From NCBI GenBank assembly GCA_030407315.1, contig JALQPE010000250.1, forward strand, positions 32,354 through 96,353: a stretch of 64,000 nucleotides of DNA, in the 5' to 3' direction. Numbering within the stretch: position 1 is the stretch's first letter; each line of letters starts with the position of its first letter. Below, piece after piece: positions 42,769-52,122 of the stretch. Below the pieces are notes generated by a model, which saw only the letters and a list, made by a program, of their open reading frames with translations, did not search any database and was not told where the DNA came from. The translations under genes were made by a program, and so were the position numbers. The DNA comes from Asparagopsis taxiformis (taxonomy: Eukaryota > Rhodophyta > Florideophyceae > Bonnemaisoniales > Bonnemaisoniaceae).

Positions 42769-45700
42769 CTAATTCCATGCTCTAAACGCTGTCCCATAAT
42801 GAACGTAGAGCTCCTGCCCCGGACGGATATCGCGGATTGCACGTACTACAATGATCTTCGGATTTTCTAGGTCCTTCGCCTTGAGCTTCTTCCCCGTCGA
42901 ACCGCTGCTGTAGTTCTCGACAAACTCGACGTTGGCCATCCGCCTGGTGTCTTCCGCCGGAGTGTCCTCACCTCGCAAATACCGCGGGTCGTTGATGAAC
43001 TGCGCCGAACAGAACGGAGCCGGAACAATCCAAATTGGATGCTCGATGTTTTCGTCGTCCTCCGCTGTTGCATACAGCTTGATGGCATACATCAAGAATG
43101 TTTCCTTCGTTATCGCCATGTGACCCTCTCCGTACGCGAACCTCATCGACTCCTTGCTCATATCAGAGTACACAACAGTTCCGTAGTATGCACATACTTC
43201 GTCGCCAACATTAAATGTCTGTTCAGCGAAGAGCCCTCTTCCTGCATTTGGATGCTTAATCAGCGATGGTCGAACGCTCAATTTTTTCGCAACACAATCG
43301 TGTGCCCGCATCACGCGAGGGTTTTCAGTTTGCAACCAGCGGCGCAGGGAAGGTGGCCAATAATGTACCGGTTTTTCCATGTGCTCGTGCGACGCAATCG
43401 ACTCTGGGCACAGCTGCCAGAGGTACTGCCGAATATATTTCGGGAACCTCTGGTACAGGGGAAGGCCAGGTGGGGGTTCGATGATCCTGCGTTCCCTCTG
43501 CGTACGCATCGTGACAGAGGGGGACGCCAAGAACTTCTCAGCACTCTGTTTCGCTTCTGTCGTGACCCTCATGTCAGTGTTGTTTGAAAGAATTACACGT
43601 GACATGACTGCACACAGCTTTGGAAGCGATCGTGCCACACACAATTTGTCCATGTCACTGCCGACGAAAACACGGTGCTCAGGCAAGCTCATAGCTGCTT
43701 TTCCCGTTGCGAAAGTGCCAGAGAATGGATCGACAACAATATCACCAGGCTGTGAATGCTGGCTGATCAACTCCATCATGAGAGCGACGCTCTTCTGCTC
43801 TGCACGAACTCTGACCGTAGCACCGGTTGTGCTCCTTGTTCGCCACACCATCTCATTCGAATCGATGGCGGGCATATTGATGGTGACGTTGCACCACGCC
43901 GGGTACGTGCCGTCCATGTATCCGTGGTTCCTATAGGCCACCATCTCGCTTCCAGTCTTGAACGGAACACCTCGCTTCCAGAAGTGGATAGCGACCTCTG
44001 CCATGTTCATGCGTTGGTACCTCTTCCGCCCCGGCATTTGATAGAGGTGCCCAGGTAGTCGGACAAACAACAGAGGTACCTCGTCAACGAAGAAAACTGA
44101 ATTCCGAACGACGTCCTCCTCCTCCTCGTCCTCCTCCTCATCCGCACTTTCTTCGCCACTGTGCTGCGATGCTTCGGAGTCCGAATTCATGGACGTAACC
44201 TCTTCTTCATCCGACCCGTCATCACTGGCAGCAGCATCGGTTGGGCCTTCTGACTGCGGTCCTTTGTACGTTTCCAAGTAATGGAACCATTCGTAGAACT
44301 GCAAAACGGAGCAGAACACGATGCCGTGGCCACCGGGGCGCAACAGCTCGTCAAACACTTCGATGCTAGCCTGCATATCTTCTGCAGTTAGCCTGTCGTA
44401 CGAAGAGTTGGAATCGTTCCTCTTACGACGAACATTGTAGGGCGGATCAGTCAGAATGAGCTGAACGTTGCCCGTGATGGGCACGTGTTCTCGGCTCTCG
44501 TCGGCACTGACCAAATCTTCGAAAGGGACGTCGTACACCCGGCAATACTGACTCATTTTCGAAAGAAAGTCCTTTGCGAGAGCCTGCCCTTCACTTTCCT
44601 GCTCTTCTGTCGCATGGGGTGACGGTGACGGGGGAGACGGCCCTTGGGCAGTAAGACTGGTCCTCCCAGGTCCAAGTTGAAGCCTGGTTGTGTGTCTTGT
44701 CGACGGAACCAAACCTCTCCCTCCTGTGTTGCGACGAGTGGGAGTGTCATCAACCGGCTTGGGGACCTTTTCTGCGTCCGCGGCTTGTGGTGCCGGGCGG
44801 AGGACAGCCATAACGTCTTCGTCGAGGGTGTCAAAGTACGCTGGCAGCTTGTCCGGATTTCCGCTTGACAAGTATATTTCCAGCGCCCCCCAGCGGTCGG
44901 ACTCCGGCCAGGTGTACAGGTCCGGGTTGACGATAAGAAACTGCAACCGGTCGAAGAACTTCCTCACAAGGTCCCTAAATGCACTGTGCTGCGCACTGGT
45001 TCTTGTCTCTACTTTTCCACCATATCCATCAGGATGAGATAGGGGAGCTTTGTCGTGGTAGAGATCTAGCTTCTGCTCCATCGGTGCGAATAGACCTTCA
45101 TCGAGCACGTCAAACCAATGCTCACTGCTGTCGAAAATGATGTACGGCGCCATCAACTCTTCGAAGCTGGAAAACTTTGCGGCGAAGGCCACATCGGTCC
45201 AAGCATGGTATAAAACTTGAACCACGTAACAAGCTCGATTAGTGCTTTTCCGATGGGCTGGGACGCGTGCGGCTTCGTTCCCCTCTTCGGCCGCGTCGCC
45301 TATTCGGCGACGCGGCAGGTTCTTGTTGTGATTTCGGATGATAGACAACGCTTGGAAATACATCAATACCTCGAACGTTTCCGGTGGAGCAAGAACGAAG
45401 GCGCTTGGTTCCCCGCGCTGCGGCGCCTGTAGTGGCGAAGGAAGCATGTTACATCCAATAAGGAAGGTCTGCGGCACGATCCCAGAAAGGATGCAGTGCT
45501 CAACCCATTGCCCGATACGCTCATCCTGTCTTGAAAACTCGGCAATCGGTAATGCCAGACGAACAATCTGCTTGGCTCGCTCAACGTTCATCTCTGCCAT
45601 GACGATTTCGGCAACATCCGCCTCGACTCCAGCATTCTTCGAACGACCGCTGAAGGCCATGCTGAGTCGACCTTGCAGCGCCGCAAATTGTTCTTCCGTG

Positions 45701-45966
45701 CCCTGCGCAACCCAAGCGCCAAGGTCCGCGTATGTGAAACCTCCCGGCTTGTCCGTCAAGTCTGCGAAACTTGAGTGGGCGAATAAATCCAGCAAGAGGC
45801 GGAGGAAGTCTTTGCCAGCGAGAGTAGTTTCGCGGGCGGCGCGACCTACGTTTCGACGTGTACCCATGTCACTAGAATCCTCCCAAGGGCTAGCGGGTTC
45901 GCGCAGAATTGGCACGGTTGCGTCGTCAACGATCGGATTGCTGTTGCGCCTGCGCTTATTCGTCAT
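42769..45966 (-). CDS. DNA adenine-type methyltransferase fused to a SET domain
   Basis: A complete 1065-aa frame from ATG. Residues 1-420 form a helical region without a recognised fold. The methyltransferase has motif IV ILTDPPYNV (about 503-511) before motif I DIVVDPFSGTFATGKAA (about 740-756). This is the permuted beta order with a DPPY catalytic loop, which normally methylates the amino group of adenine (or cytosine N4) in DNA. A very acidic insert (about 579-617) separates them. The C-terminus (about 895-1063) is a SET domain: NAGRGLFAEQTFNVGDEVCA, a substrate/cofactor region INDPRYLRGED with ANVEF, and IRDIRPGQELYVHYG. SET enzymes methylate protein lysines. DNA methyltransferase and histone-type methyltransferase in one chain is unusual. 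All core motifs look intact. Confidence 0.85.
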   Translation of the reverse strand: MTNKRRRNSNPIVDDATVPILREPASPWEDSSDMGTRRNVGRAARETTLAGKDFLRLLLDLFAHSSFADLTDKPGGFTYADLGAWVAQGTEEQFAALQGRLSMAFSGRSKNAGVEADVAEIVMAEMNVERAKQIVRLALPIAEFSRQDERIGQWVEHCILSGIVPQTFLIGCNMLPSPLQAPQRGEPSAFVLAPPETFEVLMYFQALSIIRNHNKNLPRRRIGDAAEEGNEAARVPAHRKSTNRACYVVQVLYHAWTDVAFAAKFSSFEELMAPYIIFDSSEHWFDVLDEGLFAPMEQKLDLYHDKAPLSHPDGYGGKVETRTSAQHSAFRDLVRKFFDRLQFLIVNPDLYTWPESDRWGALEIYLSSGNPDKLPAYFDTLDEDVMAVLRPAPQAADAEKVPKPVDDTPTRRNTGGRGLVPSTRHTTRLQLGPGRTSLTAQGPSPPSPSPHATEEQESEGQALAKDFLSKMSQYCRVYDVPFEDLVSADESREHVPITGNVQLILTDPPYNVRRKRNDSNSSYDRLTAEDMQASIEVFDELLRPGGHGIVFCSVLQFYEWFHYLETYKGPQSEGPTDAAASDDGSDEEEVTSMNSDSEASQHSGEESADEEEDEEEEDVVRNSVFFVDEVPLLFVRLPGHLYQMPGRKRYQRMNMAEVAIHFWKRGVPFKTGSEMVAYRNHGYMDGTYPAWCNVTINMPAIDSNEMVWRTRSTTGATVRVRAEQKSVALMMELISQHSQPGDIVVDPFSGTFATGKAAMSLPEHRVFVGSDMDKLCVARSLPKLCAVMSRVILSNNTDMRVTTEAKQSAEKFLASPSVTMRTQRERRIIEPPPGLPLYQRFPKYIRQYLWQLCPESIASHEHMEKPVHYWPPSLRRWLQTENPRVMRAHDCVAKKLSVRPSLIKHPNAGRGLFAEQTFNVGDEVCAYYGTVVYSDMSKESMRFAYGEGHMAITKETFLMYAIKLYATAEDDENIEHPIWIVPAPFCSAQFINDPRYLRGEDTPAEDTRRMANVEFVENYSSGSTGKKLKAKDLENPKIIVVRAIRDIRPGQELYVHYGTAFRAWN

Positions 45967-46301
45967 AATGGAATGAGTGGAAATTCGGTACAGGATGGCG
46001 ACCGCTCGGCGAGACAGTCAAATTTGACGACGTATCTCGTGACGTTTGCACTCTTTCGTGAGGAACACTGGTTGATATCGAACGGAACAGAGTATACGGG
46101 TACACAGCACTGGAAAGGTCTTGAAACCCGTAACCGGTGTAGGTAATAAGTTGTGACGGATACGTGGTAGAGAAAAATTTTAAAAAGATTGTGATTCCCT
46201 GTCTTTGAGTGTTGTACTGCACGGCCGCCATGGCGGCTGTGACTGCAGTCACATAGGTTGTCACAGGTGCATCACGCTTACCAGGTGAGCGACATCCGGA
46301 C

Positions 46302-46505
46302 GGCCACTGGACATGGGGATGTCCAGCTCAGATGCATTGCTGGCCAGACCAGAAATTCTACAATTTCGGGCAGAAAAAATATTGCAAAAAACATCGATTT
46401 CGGCGGTCGATTGTGCCGTACGGCACACCCCCATCTCAAAAACATGTTCACATGTGCATGTTTTTGAGAATAGCCCAAATTTTAATTCAAATCAGGATGC
46501 AGATA
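46302..46505 (+). repeat. Palindrome-bearing repeat, copy 2
   Basis: Same GTGCCGTACGGCAC palindrome and CTCAAAAACATG inverted pair, about 340 bp upstream of the methyltransferase-SET start. Shorter than copies 1 and 4, lacking the outer part. Confidence 0.85.
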
Positions 46506-46794
46506 TTCGTCTTCTAGCATTGTCAGAACACATTCGTATAACCACATTTGGAGAACCTGAGCCCAGAGCTATCGGTTTTGGCGGGAGCTAAGCCATATCT
46601 CATATAATCAGTAACTACTTCCCGCCAGCTGAGTGGTGGAACCCCTGCTATTTCTACCAACGAGACATACGGGGTGTCAACTCGGCAATCGTATATGATT
46701 TGGGTGCTAAATTTATTCAAGAGACGAATGGGCTTCGAAAAGGAGCCCAACAACGTCTTCTTGTGATCCATGGGTATAGGACTACTCTATTCTT

Positions 46795-46985
46795 CTCCAG
46801 GCTTCCACCATAGCCTCCTCCACCTCCGTTAATGGAAAGAATATCCGAACCGGACCTGAACATGTGTTTCTTCTCATCCATGGGTACTGACATCTCACAT
46901 GTTCTCAACATGTGAGATGTCAGTACCGGAGAAGTTCTCCAGGCTTCCTCCGTAGCCACCTCCTCCACCTCCGTCTGTGGGAATC
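46795..46985 (+). repeat. Direct duplication enclosing a perfect 21-bp inverted repeat
   Basis: The segment with CTCCAGGCTTCC and TCCTCCACCTCCGT (about 46795-46835) recurs at about 46939-46985. Between them, 46883-46903 is the exact reverse complement of 46907-46927 with a 3-base spacer (CTC). This would form a very stable cruciform or RNA hairpin. Function unknown. Confidence 0.8.
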
Positions 46986-47511
46986 AACACAACATCACCA
47001 CTGCGTCTTACCTCACATCCACATCTCTCCGGGATGAAAACGGACGGACGACATAGGGTTTGTAGACGTTTAGAATCTTGTTAGAAAAAGTAAACGAAAG
47101 AGAACTTCTCTTTCATTGAATGATATCTCGTCCCTGTCGCAATATGTTCCATTTTCATTTTCTCGGGTTGCACACCCATCATGGGTGATCAAGGCCTGGA
47201 TCGAACCCTCCGAGGGTCTTCGATGGATAGGACAGATAGTGGAAGGCTTTTAAGCCTGTGACCAAGCGGCTATTGATTGGTTGGAGGAAGGAAATTACAG
47301 AGGAAATATAGCTGAGTACGGTGCTCGCGATAGCTGTTAGGTTAAAGTCAAATATGTTTTTCGATTATTTTTCGTACGGAAATGCCTTGCAAAAGACGAT
47401 GCTTTGTCGTTCTCCTGGAGGGAGTCCGTTGCATTGCACTCAATTCGAGAGCATCGTCATGAAGGAGAGGATTCTTTCTGCTTGTTAGAATCGTTTAGAG
47501 CAGATAGCTAA

Positions 47512-47675
47512 TGCATTACTGGCCAGCCCAGAAATTGTAGAATTTCGGGCAGCAAAAATATTGTAAAAAACCTTGATTCAGCGGGTCGATTGTGCCGTAC
47601 GGCACACCCCATCTCAAAAACATGTTCACATGTGCATGTTTTTGAGAATAGCCCAAATTTTAATTCAAATCATGG
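47512..47675 (+). repeat. Palindrome-bearing repeat, copy 3
   Basis: Truncated copy with the same palindrome and inverted pair, ending at TTTTAATTCAAATCA. Confidence 0.85.
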
Positions 47676-47923
47676 TGTCTAATTTGGCCACAACGGCCCC
47701 AGGCACCGGCCGCCGCCCCGAGTGGGGTCACACTGGCTTCTGTAAGCACTAACTGTAAGAAATGGCGTTTACGATGGGTCGATTCCAGGCTTCAAGCCTA
47801 AGTTATGCTAGGTGAATCTTTTCCCTGTTTCATCATGGTGCCTTACCTCACACAAACACTACTCACCCATCACGTTACTCATATTCCGTGCACTTTGTAT
47901 TAGTAGTGAACCCGCCTGCTTAG

Positions 47924-48232
47924 TTGCTGCAATGCGTGGATGTAGGCAGCACACGACCAACCTGAAATGGACGTCCGGTGGATGTCCAGCTCGATTGCAC
48001 TGCTGGCCAGCCCAGAAATTCTAAAATTCGGGCACAAAAATCTTGCAAAAATCAACGATTTGGGCGGGTCGATTGTGCCGTACGGCACACCCCCATCTCA
48101 AAAACATGTTCACATGTGCATGTTTTTGAGAATAGCCCAATTTTAACTCAAATCAGGGTGTTCCCCGGATAAAGGGGTGCTCGCAGCCGCCCCAAAAGCC
48201 GCCTAGCTTGACAGCTGTAATTTTAACACATT
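47924..48232 (+). repeat. Palindrome-bearing repeat, copy 4
   Basis: Full-length copy about 270 bp before the ParB-like gene, in the same orientation relative to its gene as copy 1 is to ORF A. It shares the outer blocks CACGACCAA and GACAGCTGTAATT with copy 1. Confidence 0.85.
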
Positions 48233-48500
48233 ACACATCAAGGACACTGCCTGCTTCACGCCACCTCGTCAGGTTTCGAGAGCCCGACTCGGGCCCGTTC
48301 CGAACGGACACTCACATCTCGATTGCCTGTCTTGCATTCCAGCGGTCACGATAGGTGTGTACCTAACAAAATTTCGGTTGTATTGTGTTATTATTTCCAG
48401 CGATTGGCGTTCACGACCATTCTTCAACGTGAAACATACCATCCACATCACTCGAATACGTCAACGTCAACCATCTCTTTTCCTTTCCAACTCAACAACC

Positions 48501-51500
48501 ATGGCGGATACGCATTTCAGCAGTTTGTTTTCAACGGTTTGCGGCGATCAAGTGAGCGCGTCAGCGGAGTCGCGCGGACTCAAGCGCGGCGTCGATGTCA
48601 ATTTGTTTGCGGACGTGGACGGTGCGGCTGTGCATATTGGGACGGCTTCGGTGAGCACTGCTGGTGGCGATGTTGGCCTTCCGCGCACGCTGCACAACCA
48701 CAAGCTGCCGGAAACCGACGAGGCGGACTATATCGTCGTGCGCAACATTGCGACTAAGGACAAGTTCAAGGACCTCCCGTTCCCGTACATGTTTGATGGC
48801 GCCGAGGGACCGCCGGAGACGATGGGTGGAGCATACGCCGCGGCGTTTTACCCTTGGGATACTCGGATGATGCGCCCCGCTGCGGAGGATGGCCCTAGCG
48901 ACATTCGTACCCCTGCTGCAGCGTCAAACTTCAACGCAGCGACGAACCAGGCCAGCTCGGGACGGATGCCCAGTACCGGTCCAGCAGGCGAAATCACTGG
49001 TTCGGGGGGTACGAAGCATCCAGCACGCTCCGTCCCGGTTTCGGGAGGCACGAAGCGCCCTGCTCGCTCTGCCAGAGCCTCCAGTGGAGGCACGAAGCAC
49101 CCTGCTCGCTCCAACGTCACCGAAGCTACTACGCAGGACGTAACAGAGGTGGACGACGAACCGGAGGTGGCGGAAAGCATTCGTGAGCAGCAGGGGACGC
49201 AAATTACGGTGCCCAAGTTTGTGACGTCGGATTACGTCGGAGAAGGAGCGACTGTGTTGGTGAGGCAGCTAGTGGAACCGGCCGTGACCCTTCGGGATGT
49301 GAAAGAAGACCACGTGGAGGACCTGCGCAACAATATGTTGGCTGTGGGGTATGTGAGCTCTTCGCGTATCACTGTGACGGTGCTGAGGTCGCAGAACACG
49401 CATCTGTCCGCCGACACGCGTCTGTTCCAGAATGGAAAATTCCATGCCAATGCGAACGTGACCGTGATCGACGGACTGCATCGTCTCAATGCTATGCATA
49501 GCATTGCGGATGACTTCACGCGCCTCACCCGTATGCACAGAACCAAGCTGCCACAGGAGGCAAACCGCTTGCGCTGGGTTACTCAGCCTCTGGATGTGTA
49601 CTACCTTCGCCGCAAGGACGACAGTGATCTCCAGCCTCATGAGATCATCCACAAGAGTGCAGAGTCGAACCATACGACTGGGACGCAACTGACGGAGCGC
49701 TCCCTGGTTCGAATCTTGTCGTCCATCCAGCAGTTCATCCGTACGATTGCTGTTGCAAACAACGTGGAAAACGCTGGCGACTTGCGTGAGTCTGATGTCA
49801 TCCGAACATTGTTCGAGGCGCAGTTCATGGGGATGATGAATTCAACGAACACGGCCCGGCGGTGGACGCGTTTGGCTATAGCAACGCTGAAGCATCCTGT
49901 TCTCGACGAAGTGTTGCGTGAGCTGAACAATTCTGAGCGCCGCAACGAGATTGGGATAACGCACCTGGACCACAAGATAGTGCGCGAGTTGCTGGAAGAA
50001 AACTTTGTCTTCGTCTTGCGTGGTCTTTCGGAGTACTTGAACCCTGCTCATGGTGGACGTCCGGATGGACGCTTTGACATGAACGACTTCTATACATACG
50101 TCCGTCGCGTGACTGCAATAGCAAATTCTCTGTACGCTGCGTATGGGCGCCCAAAGAGTATTATGCGCAAGTCATTTCTGAGCACAGAGATGGCAATTGG
50201 GTCGGTTAAGCAGCCGAAGGAGTTGCAATGGCATCTCACCAATGCCATTGCAATGTATAGAGGGGACGACCGGAGCAGTGAGGTTCGAATGCGACGGAGA
50301 ACCACGCGTTTACAGGATTTGGAAACGAACTTGAAAGAGTTTTTCAATCCGACATTGAAGAAGAAGACTAAGGCTCGACGCAAACGCCGCCCTTCTGCTG
50401 CCAATGTGAGACTCACTCACAAGAAGCAGCGGAATGTCGAACATGAGCCTGCTTCGCATGGCATCCGCCGCCGTTCACAGCGACTTCGCTCGACGGGGAG
50501 CACACGCCTCGAGGAAGAAGAGCCGGTTGTGGTACAACAATCCGCCGGGGAAGAAGAGCAGGCCGTTGTTGATAAACCCACCGATCAACAACAAGCCACT
50601 GCTTCCGGTGATGAGGTTGACGAAGACTCCACCCGTTCCCCCGATTCTGCCGTTGAGATTGTCCCCCAAGATAACCAACGTGCTGGTGCTACTCCCTCCA
50701 ACCAAGAATCTGTCCATACCGCTTCGGACGAGGAAGACAAAAACGGTGCAGACGAGGGCCAAGTCGAAAGCAAGGGGGTCCGCGAAGTGACAATTACATT
50801 CACTGTTCCGGAAGGGGTGGAAGTCGATGAAGACGGTTACATCGTTCGTGACTCTCCTTCTGAACACGACCTCCTGTTCGACGACCGTATGCCATCTCTT
50901 CCCGACGATTTCGAAGTCAAAGACCGAGCCGAAGGGCATCATCTGGCGCAGCGTCCCGCGGACGTCATCGCATCGGTGAGGGTTGGCTGTCTGCCCCCGA
51001 TTGAGCTCAGGTTGTTATTGGAGAGTGTGGAAATCGATGAGGAGGGCAGAGAGGTGAAGTATTTGAAGCAAGTGGCGATGGACCCTGTGTTTGAGGGGCT
51101 GCATATTCCGGAACAACATCGGGCTCGTCATCTTGTTTTGGAGATCGACACCATCTATCCGATGTTTTTCGCAGCGTGGAAGATGGCTGCCAAGGCGATG
51201 TGTGAGCCTACATCGACGTTTCTACCCTCGAGGCTGGACTTCGCTCAGGTTGCGCGAATGTCTACAAGCTGGAAGGATTCGTATGAGGCCGGCACTGGTA
51301 TGGCGTACTTCCACAATTGCCGAACGGAAATCAACGAGCGAGGGTATACGGTGATGCACAATTTCGCGGATGTAAGCTACCTCGATGCGTCGGACAAGTT
51401 CCCATTTGACTTGTGTCTCATGGAAGAAATTCCTAACCAGGAATTGTTTCGGTACTTCTTGGGAACATGGGAGGGTGAGGAGGTGCACAAGGACCGTGGG

Positions 51501-51803
51501 AACCGGCAGCTGTGGAGTCCCATTGTCAATACGGGGGACGATGAAACAGATGAGAAGGACCGGAATGAGGGGAGGGCTCGCTTCACGTCTACGCGCCACT
51601 GCCTGGTTGACTATGCCGAGAACGATGAGACGCATATCGACCGGTTCAAGTTTGTGACGCGGCGAGCCCTGCTGGATGTGTGGTTGGGAATCCAACTCTG
51701 CTTTAGAGGGAATCAGAATTGTCTTTTCTGTGAAACGGAATATTTTATTGATAAAATAAGGTGTTTTGTCACGCTGGTGTGTCACGCTGGGAAAGAGGAG
51801 TAG
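48501..51803 (+). CDS. ParB-like protein of element 2, oxygenase end missing
   Basis: 1100 aa from an ATG in ideal eukaryotic context (ACCATGG); the frame is open upstream to 48357, but that part looks like 5' UTR. Three copies of GGTKHPARS/GGTKRPARS (about residues 170-203) form a basic linker. The ParB/Srx-like core follows, with EDHVEDLRNNMLAVGY and an intact box VIDGLHRLNAM (about 321-331). Next come helical regions, a basic patch (KKKTKARRKRRPS) and a long acidic Ser/Glu linker. The region from about 943 (INERGYTVMHNF) matches the start of the element-1 oxygenase-like domain, but the metal-binding end (the IPPxSxxxxRGDLPHA region) is absent. The last roughly 30 codons, after GIQLC, turn AT-rich, as if a foreign sequence begins there. 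Confidence 0.65.
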   Translation: MADTHFSSLFSTVCGDQVSASAESRGLKRGVDVNLFADVDGAAVHIGTASVSTAGGDVGLPRTLHNHKLPETDEADYIVVRNIATKDKFKDLPFPYMFDGAEGPPETMGGAYAAAFYPWDTRMMRPAAEDGPSDIRTPAAASNFNAATNQASSGRMPSTGPAGEITGSGGTKHPARSVPVSGGTKRPARSARASSGGTKHPARSNVTEATTQDVTEVDDEPEVAESIREQQGTQITVPKFVTSDYVGEGATVLVRQLVEPAVTLRDVKEDHVEDLRNNMLAVGYVSSSRITVTVLRSQNTHLSADTRLFQNGKFHANANVTVIDGLHRLNAMHSIADDFTRLTRMHRTKLPQEANRLRWVTQPLDVYYLRRKDDSDLQPHEIIHKSAESNHTTGTQLTERSLVRILSSIQQFIRTIAVANNVENAGDLRESDVIRTLFEAQFMGMMNSTNTARRWTRLAIATLKHPVLDEVLRELNNSERRNEIGITHLDHKIVRELLEENFVFVLRGLSEYLNPAHGGRPDGRFDMNDFYTYVRRVTAIANSLYAAYGRPKSIMRKSFLSTEMAIGSVKQPKELQWHLTNAIAMYRGDDRSSEVRMRRRTTRLQDLETNLKEFFNPTLKKKTKARRKRRPSAANVRLTHKKQRNVEHEPASHGIRRRSQRLRSTGSTRLEEEEPVVVQQSAGEEEQAVVDKPTDQQQATASGDEVDEDSTRSPDSAVEIVPQDNQRAGATPSNQESVHTASDEEDKNGADEGQVESKGVREVTITFTVPEGVEVDEDGYIVRDSPSEHDLLFDDRMPSLPDDFEVKDRAEGHHLAQRPADVIASVRVGCLPPIELRLLLESVEIDEEGREVKYLKQVAMDPVFEGLHIPEQHRARHLVLEIDTIYPMFFAAWKMAAKAMCEPTSTFLPSRLDFAQVARMSTSWKDSYEAGTGMAYFHNCRTEINERGYTVMHNFADVSYLDASDKFPFDLCLMEEIPNQELFRYFLGTWEGEEVHKDRGNRQLWSPIVNTGDDETDEKDRNEGRARFTSTRHCLVDYAENDETHIDRFKFVTRRALLDVWLGIQLCFRGNQNCLFCETEYFIDKIRCFVTLVCHAGKEE

Positions 51804-52122
51804 TACTTGTTCCATGTAGATGGTGGATCATGTTCCAGCAATAGAAGCCATGGGCGTGTTGATAAATTACTGCGTGACATATTAAATATGAATTAGTATA
51901 TGAATAATAGTTTAAAGAGATGAAATTGAAAAATTTGGATTGAATAGTGTGGTACGTCACGGATTATTTATGGAGTCGGAGCGGAAATTTTGGGAATGAA
52001 TAGTTTGCAGAAGGCTAGAAGCAGTAAATCCATGGAAGAGCTGCTGAATACTCCCCTATTCTCTGGCATGGAGTAGTACCGTGCACGGAGAGCAGAGACT
52101 ATTGCATGGGCAACATATGTAG
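51804..52122. other. Junction between element 2 and the left repeat of element 3
   Basis: AT-rich, no gene. The terminal inverted repeat of element 3 is demonstrable from 52123 only because the window ends at 64000. It may really start further left, possibly inside the end of the ParB-like gene. Confidence 0.4.

Larger units (their letters stand above)
45967..48500. promoter_or_regulatory. Divergent intergenic region with three palindromic repeats
   Basis: A 2.5-kb gap between the methyltransferase-SET gene (-) and the ParB-like gene (+). It contains repeat copies 2-4, a perfect 21-bp inverted repeat and a short direct duplication (all listed separately). No protein gene is supported. Confidence 0.5.

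Noticed and set aside
43039..45976. Plus-strand ORFs opposite the methyltransferase-SET gene
   Set aside because: Antisense shadows. The minus frame alone has the DPPY, DPFxG and SET motifs.
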